64,000 nt of DNA, from the NCBI GenBank assembly GCA_026210745.1, contig CP110630.1:2604001-2668000 (forward strand), given 5' to 3'. Both the position numbers and the translations under genes were made by a program. This DNA is from Exobasidium rhododendri (taxonomy: Eukaryota > Basidiomycota > Exobasidiomycetes > Exobasidiales > Exobasidiaceae). The notes below the pieces were generated by a model. The model did no database searches and was not told the DNA's origin. It saw only the letters and a program-made list of their open reading frames with translations. Of the stretch, positions 22,926 through 33,040 are shown piece by piece (position 1 is the stretch's first letter; each line of letters begins with the position of its first letter).

Positions 22926-23325
22926 GGCGAATCCTGATGGAAGGGCGACAGCCAGTCAAGGCAAGTCAGAGGAAAGGGTAATACAGTGCAGGACAAGTAT
23001 CGCTCTCCTGCAAAGACGGTCGACGAAAAGGCTGTTTGTTCTACGAGCTTGAGCTTGCAGGGGTTCGCTATCCTGATCGGCACCAAATTGCCTGTCCGTA
23101 GGTACACGAAGAAAGGAGCCGCTACCGTACCCAAGCCAAAGGACCGTGTCGAATACACGTGACAAAACCCTGTCTCCACCTTTCGCGGGCCGTCTTTATT
23201 TGTTTGTACTCCCCCTCGAGCGTCCGGGGCAGCTGCCAATCAGAAAGGATTAATCCTTCAGTGAGCAAGCAAGCTTAGACAGCGACAAGAAGAGGTCAAT
23301 CACGGGGAGGGTGCCAAGAGTAAGC
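22926..23325. promoter_or_regulatory. Divergent intergenic region CAF40 / MSY1
   Basis: About 400 bases between two divergent start codons. Open frames on the minus strand have no recognisable product. No specific regulatory motif stood out. Confidence 0.4.
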
Positions 23326-24999
23326 ATGGCGGCTAGGGGAGTGGTCTCTTCTGGAGGATGCATCTGGAAGCGCTGCACGACCACCAGAGGCTTCTGCACT
23401 TCAATCACCAGAAGATGGCAGGACGGAAATGTCATCGATACGTTGGCTTCACGATCTCTCCTCGCTCAAGTCACTGCACCCACTTCCCTTCGAAAGCACC
23501 TCAATGGTGTGGAAAAGCGAGCGGTGTACGTAGGGGTAGATCCTAGTGCTGATAGTCTCCATGTCGGCAATCTTCTGCCATTAGTTGCTGCCCTGCATTT
23601 CGTTCGTCATGGTCATCAAGTGGTCATTGTCATTGGGGGTGCGACCGGTAGCATTGGAGATCCTTCGGGCAGAGATTCAGAACGATCTGCCCTGTCTCGA
23701 ATCGAGCTGGAACGCAATGTGAGCAAGATCACAGTGCAGATCCAAGACTTTTGCGCAAAAGCAGGCAACCTCCTTCTCCGGCGTAACTTGTTATACAGCG
23801 GTGATCTACCCACATCATCCCAAGACGGTCAGGCGGGCGAGATTGAGAGCGGCACTCCCATGCAGGAGGCTGCACAAGCAAGTACTATCACTCAAGCCGA
23901 AGTCGCCTCTGAGATGGCAATGAACGAAGTGACAGGTGCATCAGGAACTCAGACAGGAGCAAATACTGACATCGGGATGGGGCAGGGGAATGGTCTCTCC
24001 AATGTTACCGTGGTCAACAATCAGTTTTGGTATCAGGACATGAACATCCTCACTTTCCTCCGGGATGTTGGCAAATTCGCTAGGGTAGGTACGATGCTAG
24101 CTAGAGACAGTGTCAAGTCGCGCATGCAACCTTCTGATACTGGAACGTCGTCACAAGCATCGGCGGGACTTTCGTTCACTGAATTCTCCTATCAACTTCT
24201 ACAAGCATATGATTTCAGCGTGCTACATGGCGCTCCTTGGCATTGCACAGTTCAGCTCGGTGGATCAGATCAAATGGGCAACATCATGGCGGGAGTCGAT
24301 CTAATAAGGAAGCAAAAAGCGATTCAGGACAGAGTTGAGCCAGCCAAGGACAGCGATGAAGCACCTGCCTATGGTCTTACTTTACCACTTCTTACCACTT
24401 CTTCGGGTGCTAAATTTGGCAAGAGTGCTGGAAATGCAGTCTGGTTATCTGCTGAGAAGTGCTCCGACTACGACTTTTACCAGTTCTTCTATCGCTCAAG
24501 GGATGATGAGATAGAGTTGTATCTCAAAACGCTTACCATGCTTTCGCTAGAGACGATTGAGAGCATACTCCGAGCTCAGAAAAGTGACCCATCCAGCAGG
24601 AGAGCTCAGAAAATCCTAGCAAACGAAGTAACCGAATTGGTCAGAGGAAGAAAGGCGGTAAAGAGAGCGGAAACAGCTTCAAAGATCTTGTTTGAAACGG
24701 AGGTAGAAGGGCTTGAAGTATCAGACGTCCTGGAAGCTTTCAAAGGTGATCCAAGACTACAAATGGTGGGGAAGGATAGCTGCATCGGTGTCGACTTGAG
24801 GGCTGTGGCCGTGGAAGTCGGCTTGACCAAGACAAAGAGCGAAGCAAAGCGAGTCATTACTGGTGGAGGCTTCTACATCAACAATGTATCCGTCAAGGAC
24901 GCCAATCGAACTATACAGCAAGACGACCTGATCTGTGGAAACAAGATTGTCGTCCTGAGAGTTGGCAAAACCGAGCATCGCATTGTGTCAGTGCAGTAA
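23326..24999 (+). CDS. MSY1: Mitochondrial tyrosyl-tRNA synthetase
   Basis: Class I aminoacyl-tRNA synthetase charging mitochondrial tRNA-Tyr. A single exon of 557 residues. An Arg/Thr-rich leader suits import. The catalytic signatures are YVGVDPSADSLHVGNLLPL (HIGH-like HVGN), GGATGSIGDPSG, the tyrosine-binding SYQLLQAYDF and VQLGGSDQMGNI, and KFGKS (KMSKS-like). The C-terminus carries an S4-like RNA-binding region (VGLTKTKSEAKRVITGGGFYINN). An insert of about 65 residues rich in Ala/Gln/Thr/Gly sits between LLYSGD and NNQFWYQDM. The start is the first ATG; an in-frame upstream extension begins only with GTG. Confidence 0.96.
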   Translation: MAARGVVSSGGCIWKRCTTTRGFCTSITRRWQDGNVIDTLASRSLLAQVTAPTSLRKHLNGVEKRAVYVGVDPSADSLHVGNLLPLVAALHFVRHGHQVVIVIGGATGSIGDPSGRDSERSALSRIELERNVSKITVQIQDFCAKAGNLLLRRNLLYSGDLPTSSQDGQAGEIESGTPMQEAAQASTITQAEVASEMAMNEVTGASGTQTGANTDIGMGQGNGLSNVTVVNNQFWYQDMNILTFLRDVGKFARVGTMLARDSVKSRMQPSDTGTSSQASAGLSFTEFSYQLLQAYDFSVLHGAPWHCTVQLGGSDQMGNIMAGVDLIRKQKAIQDRVEPAKDSDEAPAYGLTLPLLTTSSGAKFGKSAGNAVWLSAEKCSDYDFYQFFYRSRDDEIELYLKTLTMLSLETIESILRAQKSDPSSRRAQKILANEVTELVRGRKAVKRAETASKILFETEVEGLEVSDVLEAFKGDPRLQMVGKDSCIGVDLRAVAVEVGLTKTKSEAKRVITGGGFYINNVSVKDANRTIQQDDLICGNKIVVLRVGKTEHRIVSVQ

Positions 25000-25830
25000 G
25001 GGAAAAGAGAGATGAATCCCTCCTCGAACTGGCGTCACCCTGTCAATGCAGCTGCTCAAAGGCTGCGACATTACAGTGAGGCATCGCATCTCCTGCTCAG
25101 CGATGAAGGACATTTTTCACCAGAGCTCTGAGCAGCGAATAGCGCCTCGGAGTATCCATGTGGTCCACGAGAACCCACATGCAAAGAGGGCTAACAAAGA
25201 CCCACGCCGCGTAACTTCAGGTGACAGCCATATCTGCCAAGGAAAGGCTAAATCGGATTAGACCCGATTCTCAAATGAAATACTATATTGGTCCCAGGGG
25301 GGCGCGCATTTTGATCATCATTTTCAACTACAATTCTGGAAGTTGTATCGTCGAGTCCATATTTTTAATACTTAAACATTGATGATTCTGTATATCTCGA
25401 TGCATGCCAAGCCTTCAATAAAGTTACTTTTGGTTCCTGCAAAGCATGACTGAAGAGGATTCATGATGGGCGATCAATGGCCTTGTCTTCCTCGCTTCGA
25501 ATCCTCTCCAATGTCATAACAACCCCCGTTTCACTCCTCTTTCGTTCGTCAATCAGACTCATACCCTCTACTTGCCGACGACTGTCACCTTACACTATTA
25601 CAGGACTGCCGCCATCACAGAGTCTTTGTGCTCCCCTCTCACACTCGTTTCACTTTGCCACGGTGAAAGTCCTACCAGCCTATTTCCAAGGAAGAGGATT
25701 CAACACACAAAAAGAATAAAGGCCTTTCCATTACAGCACATGCCCTTGTCCCTCTACCTTGCCTCTCCTTTGATTTTATTACTTGCAGCGCCAACTGCAC
25801 AAAACAACACAGCACAGTAAAGATAGTACG
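25000..25830. other. Long intergenic/leader region upstream of the hydrolase gene
   Basis: About 830 bases without a supported gene. It is AT-rich around 25340-25420, with an AATAAA at 25419. An 80-codon ATG-initiated frame at 25477-25719 precedes the hydrolase start and could be an upstream ORF in a long leader. No tRNA or clear snoRNA was found. Confidence 0.4.
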
Positions 25831-27456
25831 ATGAAGGCATTCAATCTTGCTCTGACAGGTGCCATTCTTGCGGCCACATGGACCCTCGCCTCTACTTCAG
25901 AAGAGCACTCGGGATTCCCTTCCTCTGTGGAGAGAAGATCACGTCCCTCTCGAATGCTGCATGCGGCCCCTTCAAAGAGATCGCCGGCGACTGATGATGT
26001 GCAAGCATCGATTGTCGCACAAGCTGCAGCAGATCCAGTGAATGCGGCGATCGCTGCTCAAGGAATGGACGGAATAAAGGATAATACTGATGGCGGAGAT
26101 TTGGCAGAAGGAACGTTGATAGATGGGGACAGTGAAAGTGCAGCAAACCCGCAAGACAATCAATATCCTTGGAACTACGATGTTACCTTTCTTCCAAACA
26201 GTGATGCAACTGCAGGAGTAGGGGGCGATCAGGGATGGGTGGCACTTCCTGCTCTCTCAGGCTTTGATCTGGTCCGTGATCAAGCCATCACTGCGAATGC
26301 CACCCAGCCGTTCTACATCACGAGCAACTACACGGCTTCTTCCATCAAGAAGGCGGTCATTGTGATGCCCGGTAAGCCTCGAGATGCGTGGAAGTACACG
26401 AATTTGATACGCAACGCCCTGTCGATCACAGCACAAAATTTTCCTGATTTACAAGTGACCACTGATTCGGTTCTGATCATTGGACCGGCTTGGCTAAACG
26501 AGGTCGATCAGGAATACGGCGCTGCGCTATCCACGGACCTCGTCTTCCATGGATCACAGTGGCAATCCGGAGGGAACAGCCGTTCACCCAATCTGACACA
26601 CTCCATCACCACGTACGATGTGCTCGATTGGTTCACCGACTGGCTCTTCAACACGACCATCTTTCCCAACCTGAACGGTGTTACTCTGGCCGGTCATTCT
26701 ATGGGTGGCCAAGCGGTGGCACGTTATGCGCTGTTGAAGAAACAGAAAAAGTATGATGACAACATGCAATACTGGATCGGTAACCCGGGTTCATGGGCCT
26801 GGCTGACAGATGCAAGACCGACGAATTCGAGCGGCTGCACGGATTTTGACGACTACGGCTACGGCATCGGAGGGAACACTACACAGATTAGTAAATACGC
26901 TCGAAAGGATGTCATTGCAGACAAGGCTGCCGTCGTCAGTCGGTACAGGAAGAGAAGCGTTCACTATTCTTTTGGTCTGCTCGACAATGGTCCTGGTGAC
27001 ACGCACTGTGAAGCGGTGATGCAAGGAGGAAATCACTTAGACCGTGGTTCGAACTTCGTCCAAATGTTGGGCGCAATGGCGGGAGGATTCCCTACTGGCT
27101 CACAGACACTCAGCTTTGTTGCCAATGCATCCCATCAGGATTACGCCATGATGTCGGCCAACAGCTCGTTACAGAACATCTTCAAATCTGGGTATGACAT
27201 TCGACTGCCTGATATCGTAGCTTCTAATCCAAGCGACAAAAACGTCTCCAACACCACCGAAGCCAATCCGAATCCACCAGCAAGAGCTTTTGCCACTCCT
27301 GCACACAAGATCATCAGCTATTCACTGTTGGGAGGAAGCTTTGCAGGCATCGTCCTCGCCTTCACCCTCTTACCATTCCTGTTTCCTACCAACGTTCAGA
27401 CATGGGAGCAAGAAGAATGGGAGAATGATAGCAAGAGGAGGCTGCTTCGAGATTAG
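25831..27456 (+). CDS. Membrane-anchored extracellular alpha/beta hydrolase
   Basis: A single exon of 541 residues. A signal peptide is likely (LALTGAILAATWTLAS). A processed-looking region with basic residues (RSRPSR, KRS) follows, then an alpha/beta hydrolase core: AVIVMPGKPRDAWKYTNLI, the oxyanion region VLIIGPAWLNE, the nucleophile elbow LAGHSMGGQAVARY, and a late His in ASHQDY. About ten N-x-S/T sequons fit secretion. Near the C-terminus a hydrophobic helix (YSLLGGSFAGIVLAFTLLPFLF) is followed by a short charged tail, suggesting a type I membrane protein. The substrate is unknown. Fungal relatives are usually annotated only as alpha/beta hydrolases. The start is the ATG in the context ACGATGAAG, since the in-frame upstream frame starts with TTG. 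Confidence 0.82.
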   Translation: MKAFNLALTGAILAATWTLASTSEEHSGFPSSVERRSRPSRMLHAAPSKRSPATDDVQASIVAQAAADPVNAAIAAQGMDGIKDNTDGGDLAEGTLIDGDSESAANPQDNQYPWNYDVTFLPNSDATAGVGGDQGWVALPALSGFDLVRDQAITANATQPFYITSNYTASSIKKAVIVMPGKPRDAWKYTNLIRNALSITAQNFPDLQVTTDSVLIIGPAWLNEVDQEYGAALSTDLVFHGSQWQSGGNSRSPNLTHSITTYDVLDWFTDWLFNTTIFPNLNGVTLAGHSMGGQAVARYALLKKQKKYDDNMQYWIGNPGSWAWLTDARPTNSSGCTDFDDYGYGIGGNTTQISKYARKDVIADKAAVVSRYRKRSVHYSFGLLDNGPGDTHCEAVMQGGNHLDRGSNFVQMLGAMAGGFPTGSQTLSFVANASHQDYAMMSANSSLQNIFKSGYDIRLPDIVASNPSDKNVSNTTEANPNPPARAFATPAHKIISYSLLGGSFAGIVLAFTLLPFLFPTNVQTWEQEEWENDSKRRLLRD

Positions 27457-27664
27457 TCTGCTGACTTGTGAAGCCCTGTCTCCCCCCTGGACAATTTCTC
27501 TCCCTTTTCTTCTCGTCTCTCAAATAGACAGATATGCTGTCTTTTCATTCTTCCTGTGGAGACTCACACTGTCCTCCTTCCTGCTGCATTCCCCAATACT
27601 GTTCACCAACACGAACGTAAGACAATCTGTATTTACTATCTAGGACATAAGATGAATGAACACT

Positions 27665-29068
27665 CTATTTGCTGGCATTCCTTGTACCATCGGCGAGGTA
27701 GTGCCGGGAAGGACAGGCTCGGATTTTCGCTGCTGCTTGTTCGGCTGTAAGGTCTCGTTGAGGCTCGCCTAGGAGTTCAAATCCAACAAGAAATTTCCGC
27801 ACGGTGGCCGATCGCAGTAGCGGTGGATAAAAGTGAATGTGAAATTGGGCATAGTCACCTAGATCTGCCACTTCTTCGTCATGAGGACAAGTGGGAGTAA
27901 AGGAACCTTTCGGGACAGGACGCTGATGGATGCCCATGCTATAGGCGAAACTGCATTCAAAGACGTTGTCCAGTCTGCAGGTCACTTTCCCTATGATATC
28001 GGCCAGACTCCTCTTTTCCTCTTTGCTCATCTCAGCCAAGGAACAAATTTGACGTTTGTGAGGTACGACGAGCACTTCAAAAGGCCACAAAGCCCAATAA
28101 GGGACCAAGGCAACGAAGTCGTCATTCGTTTCAAAGACCCTTGGCTGGTCTGATTGTGATAGTTCCAACTGGGCATAAGTAAGGAGCAAGCTCGGCCTTC
28201 CACTTTCATCCTTGGCACAGCCCATGTTGATTGGATCATTTGCATATTCTTTCATACTTTGCAACTCCTTCTTCGGTTCCTCTGGGATGTAGTCCAGGGA
28301 CCAGACTTGACCGTGAGGGTGAGGATTGGAGCATCCCATCGCACTACCTTTGTTTTCGAATATCTGAATAAAGCGAAGAAAATCGTTTTCTTTGATAATG
28401 TCTTGATAGATTTTCGTCCAGGTGTCTATGATCGGGAGGATGTTCTCTTGCGCAGTATAGGGTGCAGTTGTGAGCTGTGCGATGGTGAGGTTGTGCGAAG
28501 GGTGGAAGCAGATGACATAGCATCTGCCTCTTGCAGGGTATGAGCGAAGCAAGGGGTGTGCGCTGCCCTCTGTAGGGTATCCTTAGGTCAGAAGCCGCAA
28601 GCCACCGCCCAACATTCGCTTGTCAGCTCACCTTCGCCTTCTTTGATCGCAGCCACCTTTTCTGGCTTCAGAGCGGCAAAATCATTCTCAAAGATCTGCA
28701 TACAGAGCGTGCTGTTTAGCTGTACGCCTACTAACATCGCTACTGATGACTGCGAGTCACTCACAAACGTGCTGGTGTACTTTTCATTCTTCAGATCCCC
28801 ACCAGATCGAGCATTCCCGGGACAAAGGTAGCACTTTTCGTCGTAAGATGGCAGATCATTCTTGGGACTTTCTTCTTGTGCTCCTTGCCAAGGCCTCTTC
28901 GTCCGGTGGGCTAAAGGATCGGCATTCAGTCACATGCTGCGTCGCTCTGCCCTTTTCAAATTCACAGCACTCACGAGAGCATAGCACAAAAGATTTATTC
29001 AGAGGGTTCCATCTTCGGTGAGGGTGGTCAGATGGATCAAAGCGTACCCCCTCTTGGGCGGAGGACAT
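27665..29068 (-). CDS. GAL7: Galactose-1-phosphate uridylyltransferase
   Basis: Leloir-pathway enzyme that exchanges UMP between UDP-glucose and galactose-1-phosphate. Exons are 28975-29068, 28765-28910, 28632-28695 and 27665-28581, giving 406 residues. The active site HPHGQVW (nucleophile His) is in exon 4, and the zinc-site region [11 protein letters not shown] is in exon 2. Further family blocks are [43 protein letters not shown] and [13 protein letters not shown]. Its neighbours are a hydrolase gene and OST4, so the gene is not in a GAL1/GAL10/GAL7 cluster here. Confidence 0.97.
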
Positions 29069-29568
29069 GATATAGATTTGGTGCTACGCGGTCGCGGATC
29101 GAACTAGAAGCACTTCGTCGATTAAGGTTGCTGCCCCCAACTTCTCGCTCGCAAGGAACCTCGTCGTGAGCAGCACGTGGGAGGGATTAGCATGTCACTG
29201 CCCTAGAAGTGTACAAGCAAGAGGGAAAGGCTGCCCTGTGCTCATTCTAGCATACTGTAGTCGGTATCAGCGTTCTCAACGGATTGTTGCAGCGGCTGTT
29301 CGCATCGAGTGACATGGAGTGGTCATACGGGAGACGTGGATTATGATGATACATGCTGCTGCGACATCAAAGTGCCCTTAACATCTAATTTACAAACGGC
29401 AGATCACAATTTGGCATATGCGCTTGATTCGCTCACGCATGTTCTCTGTGTCTTTCTAAAGGTGGTCCATCAGCAGAGCAAGAGGTTTTCCATTGAACAA
29501 GACTCCTGGTGACACCAATCTCGAATATTCGCTAAGTTCGGCTTGTCCTGCGCCTTGAGCGAAGTGCT
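29069..29568. promoter_or_regulatory. Region upstream of GAL7
   Basis: About 500 bases between the GAL7 start and the OST4 stop, both on the minus strand. It should contain the GAL7 promoter. A CACGTG core lies near 29175. I saw no CGG-N11-CCG-type GAL4 site. Confidence 0.4.
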
Positions 29569-29784
29569 CTATCTTGTACTTGCCAGCGCTGCCGCCGCTC
29601 GTTGTCCTTCCACACGTCGAGCATTCACGGCAAAGAGCTGAGTGTGTGCGTACTTTGAATTTAGTTCTTGCCACGGAATACTTTCCTGCTCCTAAGACGA
29701 ACTCACATGATAAATGACGATCAGCACCATTCCAAAGCTACCGAGCCAGTTGCTCAACGCGGCTAGTTGCACATCGGTGATCAT
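29569..29784 (-). CDS. OST4: Oligosaccharyltransferase subunit OST4, mini-protein
   Basis: Small membrane subunit of the ER oligosaccharyltransferase that stabilises the catalytic STT3 subunit. Two exons, 29707-29784 and 29569-29637, encode 48 residues. The first exon reads MITDVQLAALSNWLGSFGMV and ends in LIVIYH, matching the OST4 pattern (M-I-S/T-D, a single hydrophobic helix, LIVIYH). The intron is 69 bases with a GTGAGT donor and a CTCAG acceptor. The second exon adds a short tail (FAVNARRVEGQ and an Ala-rich end). It is too short for ordinary gene finders. Confidence 0.92.
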
Positions 29785-30155
29785 TCTTCCTTCTTCGCCT
29801 ATAGTTCAAGGTAGGAAATCGATGTGCGGAACGCTATTTCCCCTGACGTTGACCGGATGCACCAGATTCGCTGCTTTCGTGTGAGGGTGGGTTGGAGCGA
29901 TTTTGGCACACAAGGTGAAGCGGGTGCTAAGAATAGCTTGTGCGGGCACTCCTTCTCATCATCGATCGACCGTTGGATCTCGCTGTTCTAACTCCAACAC
30001 GTGTGAAAGCGCGCCGTCCGACTTTGATATCGTCCGTGCATCCTCTCGTAGGTTGTAAAGTGAGAAGCGGTGCTGACCCACGCCAATGTCCACCACAAGT
30101 GTCCACATACACAGTAGAAGGTGGTAGCATCACAGTGATCAGAGGAGCCACAGTC
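29785..30155. promoter_or_regulatory. Divergent intergenic region OST4 / seipin
   Basis: About 370 bases between divergent starts. The plus-strand seipin frame stays open far upstream of its ATG, but only non-ATG starts are available. No clear motif. Confidence 0.4.
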
Positions 30156-31994
30156 ATGTCTCAAAGGGCAGGCGTTCCACGCTATGGCACTCGACATCAC
30201 CGGCTCCAGCAACAAACACCTGAGCCTCGCATCCCTCCACCCCCACTGCTACCACAGGCAATGACGGACATCATCAACAACTTGCCTCCACCGGCGGAAT
30301 GGCCTTCCAAAGTGTTGTCATATGTCGTCGTAGACCCTTTGCTTGCTTTGGCAGGACTCTTTCTTGACATCGTCATTAGTCCAAGGACGCACCGCTTTGT
30401 CCTACGAATTGGGGTCCTATCGGCAATATTCTGGACTGCATTCGGCTTGGCGCTCGCCGCCTACGTCGGCTTCTATCGAGCTTGGGTGCCGAGTATTGGC
30501 GTTCAGACCGATGTCTGGCTCCAGTATGGCTTTGAGAGTCCTCCCTTTGCTGATGTCAGTCTTCGGAGCAACGACGGCCTGAGGAGCATCTTTGCAGAAG
30601 ATCAAGAGTACGACGTCAGCTTGGATCTAGTCGTCCCCCTCAGCGCAGCAAACATCGACTTGGGCAATTTCATGGTCTCCATAGACCTGGTGTCACCTCA
30701 GAATCAGACCATACATCATGTCAGCAAGCCAACTATCATTGTACATGAGTCTGCGCCAGTCCGTGCGATGAATAATCTTGCCTTCCAATTGACTCGTAGC
30801 ACGCCAGCCCTCTTGATGCCAAGCTCTTCCCTGCCAGTCCAACTCATTTCGATACCTCTATTTCGACGCTCCGTCTTACAGCCGCTCAATTCGGCACTCC
30901 CTTTTGGTGCGTTGGCAAGTGCAAGTGTGACTCGCGCTCACATTAGTGTGGGACGGCAAGATTCACTCAAGTATTGGATGTACGGAGGTGGTCACGGAGT
31001 AGGAGGCGTACTAAAAGAAAGTGGTGGGATTCTGAAAGCAGCAGCAGGAGGAGAAGGCTTCCGAAGCAGAGGAGAATTGCAGACTCATGGTGCTAGTCTA
31101 CGATTCGATGCTCATCTCAAGGGATTGAGATACTTTATGTATCACCATCCGCTCGCATCCTTTCTTGTCTTCACCGCACTATTCATGTCCTTTGAATTGT
31201 TGTCTGCCCTGACGCTGTGGGCGCTAGCTGCGCTCTATACGTCATCCTTGACGCAGCCTTCACTTGCGGTGGAGAACAATTATATGGGAAGGGGACTGCA
31301 AGATAATTCGAACGATTCTGACACGACGACGAGAGGGAATAGACGCCGTACTCGCGGCGTGGAGGAGGGAGAAGATGAAGAAGAAGAAGAAGAAGACTCT
31401 GATACGATCACCGGCCCAGAGAGTGAAGTGGAAGGCAATGCGCAAAGTCAAAGCCAGGCCAGTCTTCGAGCTAGAGATGCACAAGAGAGATACGAAGCGA
31501 GGCAAGCGGAGATATTGCGAGATGAAGCCGAGGGAAGGCGAATGACTGCTGTTGATGCACCGAGCCAAGGTAGCGGACTGGACGACTTGGAGTTGGTGAC
31601 GCAAGGTAGAAGAGTACTGGGAAGACTAGACGAAGAGACAGAGGAAGAGACTGACGTGGCGCTGAGTGAAGCAAGTATAGGATGGGAAGATGTGGGAGGA
31701 GAAGAGACAGAGCAGGGAATCTACGGCGAAGAGCAACAGCAAGGTGAAGGCGGTAATGGACTACGAAGGAGGAGGAGAGGAGACGACGATGAATCATACA
31801 GGGACAGCACGGTAGGTACCTCCAGAGCCCCTTCCTCTGCGCCGTCCTACGGAGGCACTTCGCTGGCATCCTTTGCAGGGAGAGCAGTCTCCTCGACTGC
31901 CCCTAGCACGGTATACAGTCGTTCACAGACAGAAGCAACCCCAGAAATCAAGCAAGAAGAGGACCTCACTCCTGACGCCGAATCTTCGGATTGA
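30156..31994 (+). CDS. SEI1: Seipin (lipid-droplet assembly protein)
   Basis: ER membrane protein that organises lipid-droplet biogenesis. A single exon of 612 residues. The architecture is the seipin one: a first membrane helix (VLRIGVLSAIFWTAFGLALAAYVGFY), a luminal beta-sandwich domain that includes YDVSLDLVVPLSAANIDLGNFMVSI and RSVLQPL, and a second helix (YHHPLASFLVFTALFMSFELLSALTLWALAALY). After the second helix comes a cytosolic tail of roughly 235 residues, acidic (EEGEDEEEEEEDSD) and Ser/Gln-rich. Yeast seipin has 285 residues and no such tail. The ATG at 30156 begins MSQRAGVPRYG; a second in-frame ATG at MTDIINNLPPP is an alternative start. Confidence 0.92.
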   Translation: MSQRAGVPRYGTRHHRLQQQTPEPRIPPPPLLPQAMTDIINNLPPPAEWPSKVLSYVVVDPLLALAGLFLDIVISPRTHRFVLRIGVLSAIFWTAFGLALAAYVGFYRAWVPSIGVQTDVWLQYGFESPPFADVSLRSNDGLRSIFAEDQEYDVSLDLVVPLSAANIDLGNFMVSIDLVSPQNQTIHHVSKPTIIVHESAPVRAMNNLAFQLTRSTPALLMPSSSLPVQLISIPLFRRSVLQPLNSALPFGALASASVTRAHISVGRQDSLKYWMYGGGHGVGGVLKESGGILKAAAGGEGFRSRGELQTHGASLRFDAHLKGLRYFMYHHPLASFLVFTALFMSFELLSALTLWALAALYTSSLTQPSLAVENNYMGRGLQDNSNDSDTTTRGNRRRTRGVEEGEDEEEEEEDSDTITGPESEVEGNAQSQSQASLRARDAQERYEARQAEILRDEAEGRRMTAVDAPSQGSGLDDLELVTQGRRVLGRLDEETEEETDVALSEASIGWEDVGGEETEQGIYGEEQQQGEGGNGLRRRRRGDDDESYRDSTVGTSRAPSSAPSYGGTSLASFAGRAVSSTAPSTVYSRSQTEATPEIKQEEDLTPDAESSD

Positions 31995-32065
31995 AGGTGA
32001 TGTTTATAACTACAGATGCCGCCAGTGATGATTGAATAGAAGTACATTAGCGGAAGGAATCTATC

Positions 32066-32775
32066 CTACTGTTGAATAGCTTTGACCAGTTTCCGTTCCT
32101 GCTCAATTTCAGCCTCGGCCTCCTTATCGAGCAGCGAATGCTCCGTCTGATCTTTCCCCTCATTCTGATTATGAAGTAGTGCTGGCCGGCTCAGCTGTGA
32201 CAGTCTCTTCTTTTCTCGGTATAGAGCTTGAATCCTTCGATTGTTAATGCGAATGGCCGCTTCCTGGACCTTACGAATTGTGCCTGTAAAGAGGAGGAGT
32301 GACATGTAGGATTCAGTTCCACTCGGCTGCTGATGGGTATACCATGAGACTAAGTGTGACGACTTACCACCGCAATGCAGAGTCACCAGCCTGACTGATT
32401 TACCTTCCCATTCGTTGCATAAAGTCAGTGCTCCCCAGACCTCCTTCACACCGACTCTAGCGCACCGAATGATAGCGGTGCGAGTTACAGCCGAGTAATA
32501 TTTTATGTTGATGGAGCCGCCCAGAGCCCCAGCTGCTGTATCGCCAAAGTTATCTTGAAGCGAAGTACGGATTGTGCGCAGAAGTGTCAAGGTGCTTGAA
32601 GGATTGGGGGTGTTTGGGGAAGCACTTTGTTCTGATTTGCACTCGAAAGTGACGTCAACGAGCAACCATCGATTCTGATAGTAGACGACGTGCAGAGGTA
32701 TGATCAGCAAACATTGATCTAGATCTAGGGCGTGGGTAATGAAGTGCACAGCTAGCTCACCTTGAAGCGTACCAT
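32066..32775 (-). CDS. POP5: RNase P/MRP protein subunit POP5
   Basis: Protein subunit of nuclear RNase P and RNase MRP, for tRNA and rRNA processing. Exons are 32761-32775, 32368-32674 and 32066-32283, giving 179 residues. The N-terminus MVRFK is encoded by a 15-base exon and joins to NRWLLVDV, exactly the family start. The body has SINIKYYSAVTRTAIIRCAR, VWGALTLCNEWEGKSVRLVTLHCGG and, across the second intron, TIRKVQEAAIRINNRRI. The C-terminal about 50 residues are a charged Glu/Lys/Gln extension. The 3' end lies only 71 bases from the seipin stop. Confidence 0.96.
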
Positions 32776-33040
32776 GCTCGGAGGTCTACACTAGCATTAG
32801 ATCGACGGCGCTGCTCCATTCTTGCAATTTCCCCTTCTTCTCTCCGTGGCTTTCACGCGAAACCGCCTGCCTTCTCCACCCTGCGCTGCACCCCCGACTT
32901 GGCCGGTGCGCACCAAAGGCATCTTGGAATTCTCTTGTAACGCAAGAAAAAATAATCGATCATGTACATCCCTGCAACTTGAAGTTTCTTCTTACTCCAT
33001 CTTACTAGCCACATCGAGCGTCACTCTCGCCTCGTCCGAA

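Noticed and set aside
25379-25453. C/D-box snoRNA-like pattern (TTGATGA then CTGA about 65 bases later)
   Set aside because: The first base of the C box does not fit the consensus, no terminal stem is visible, and no guide match was evident.
31260-31604. Minus-strand frame and alternative plus frame in the seipin tail
   Set aside because: They arise from the GAA/GAG-rich acidic codons; the seipin frame explains the region.
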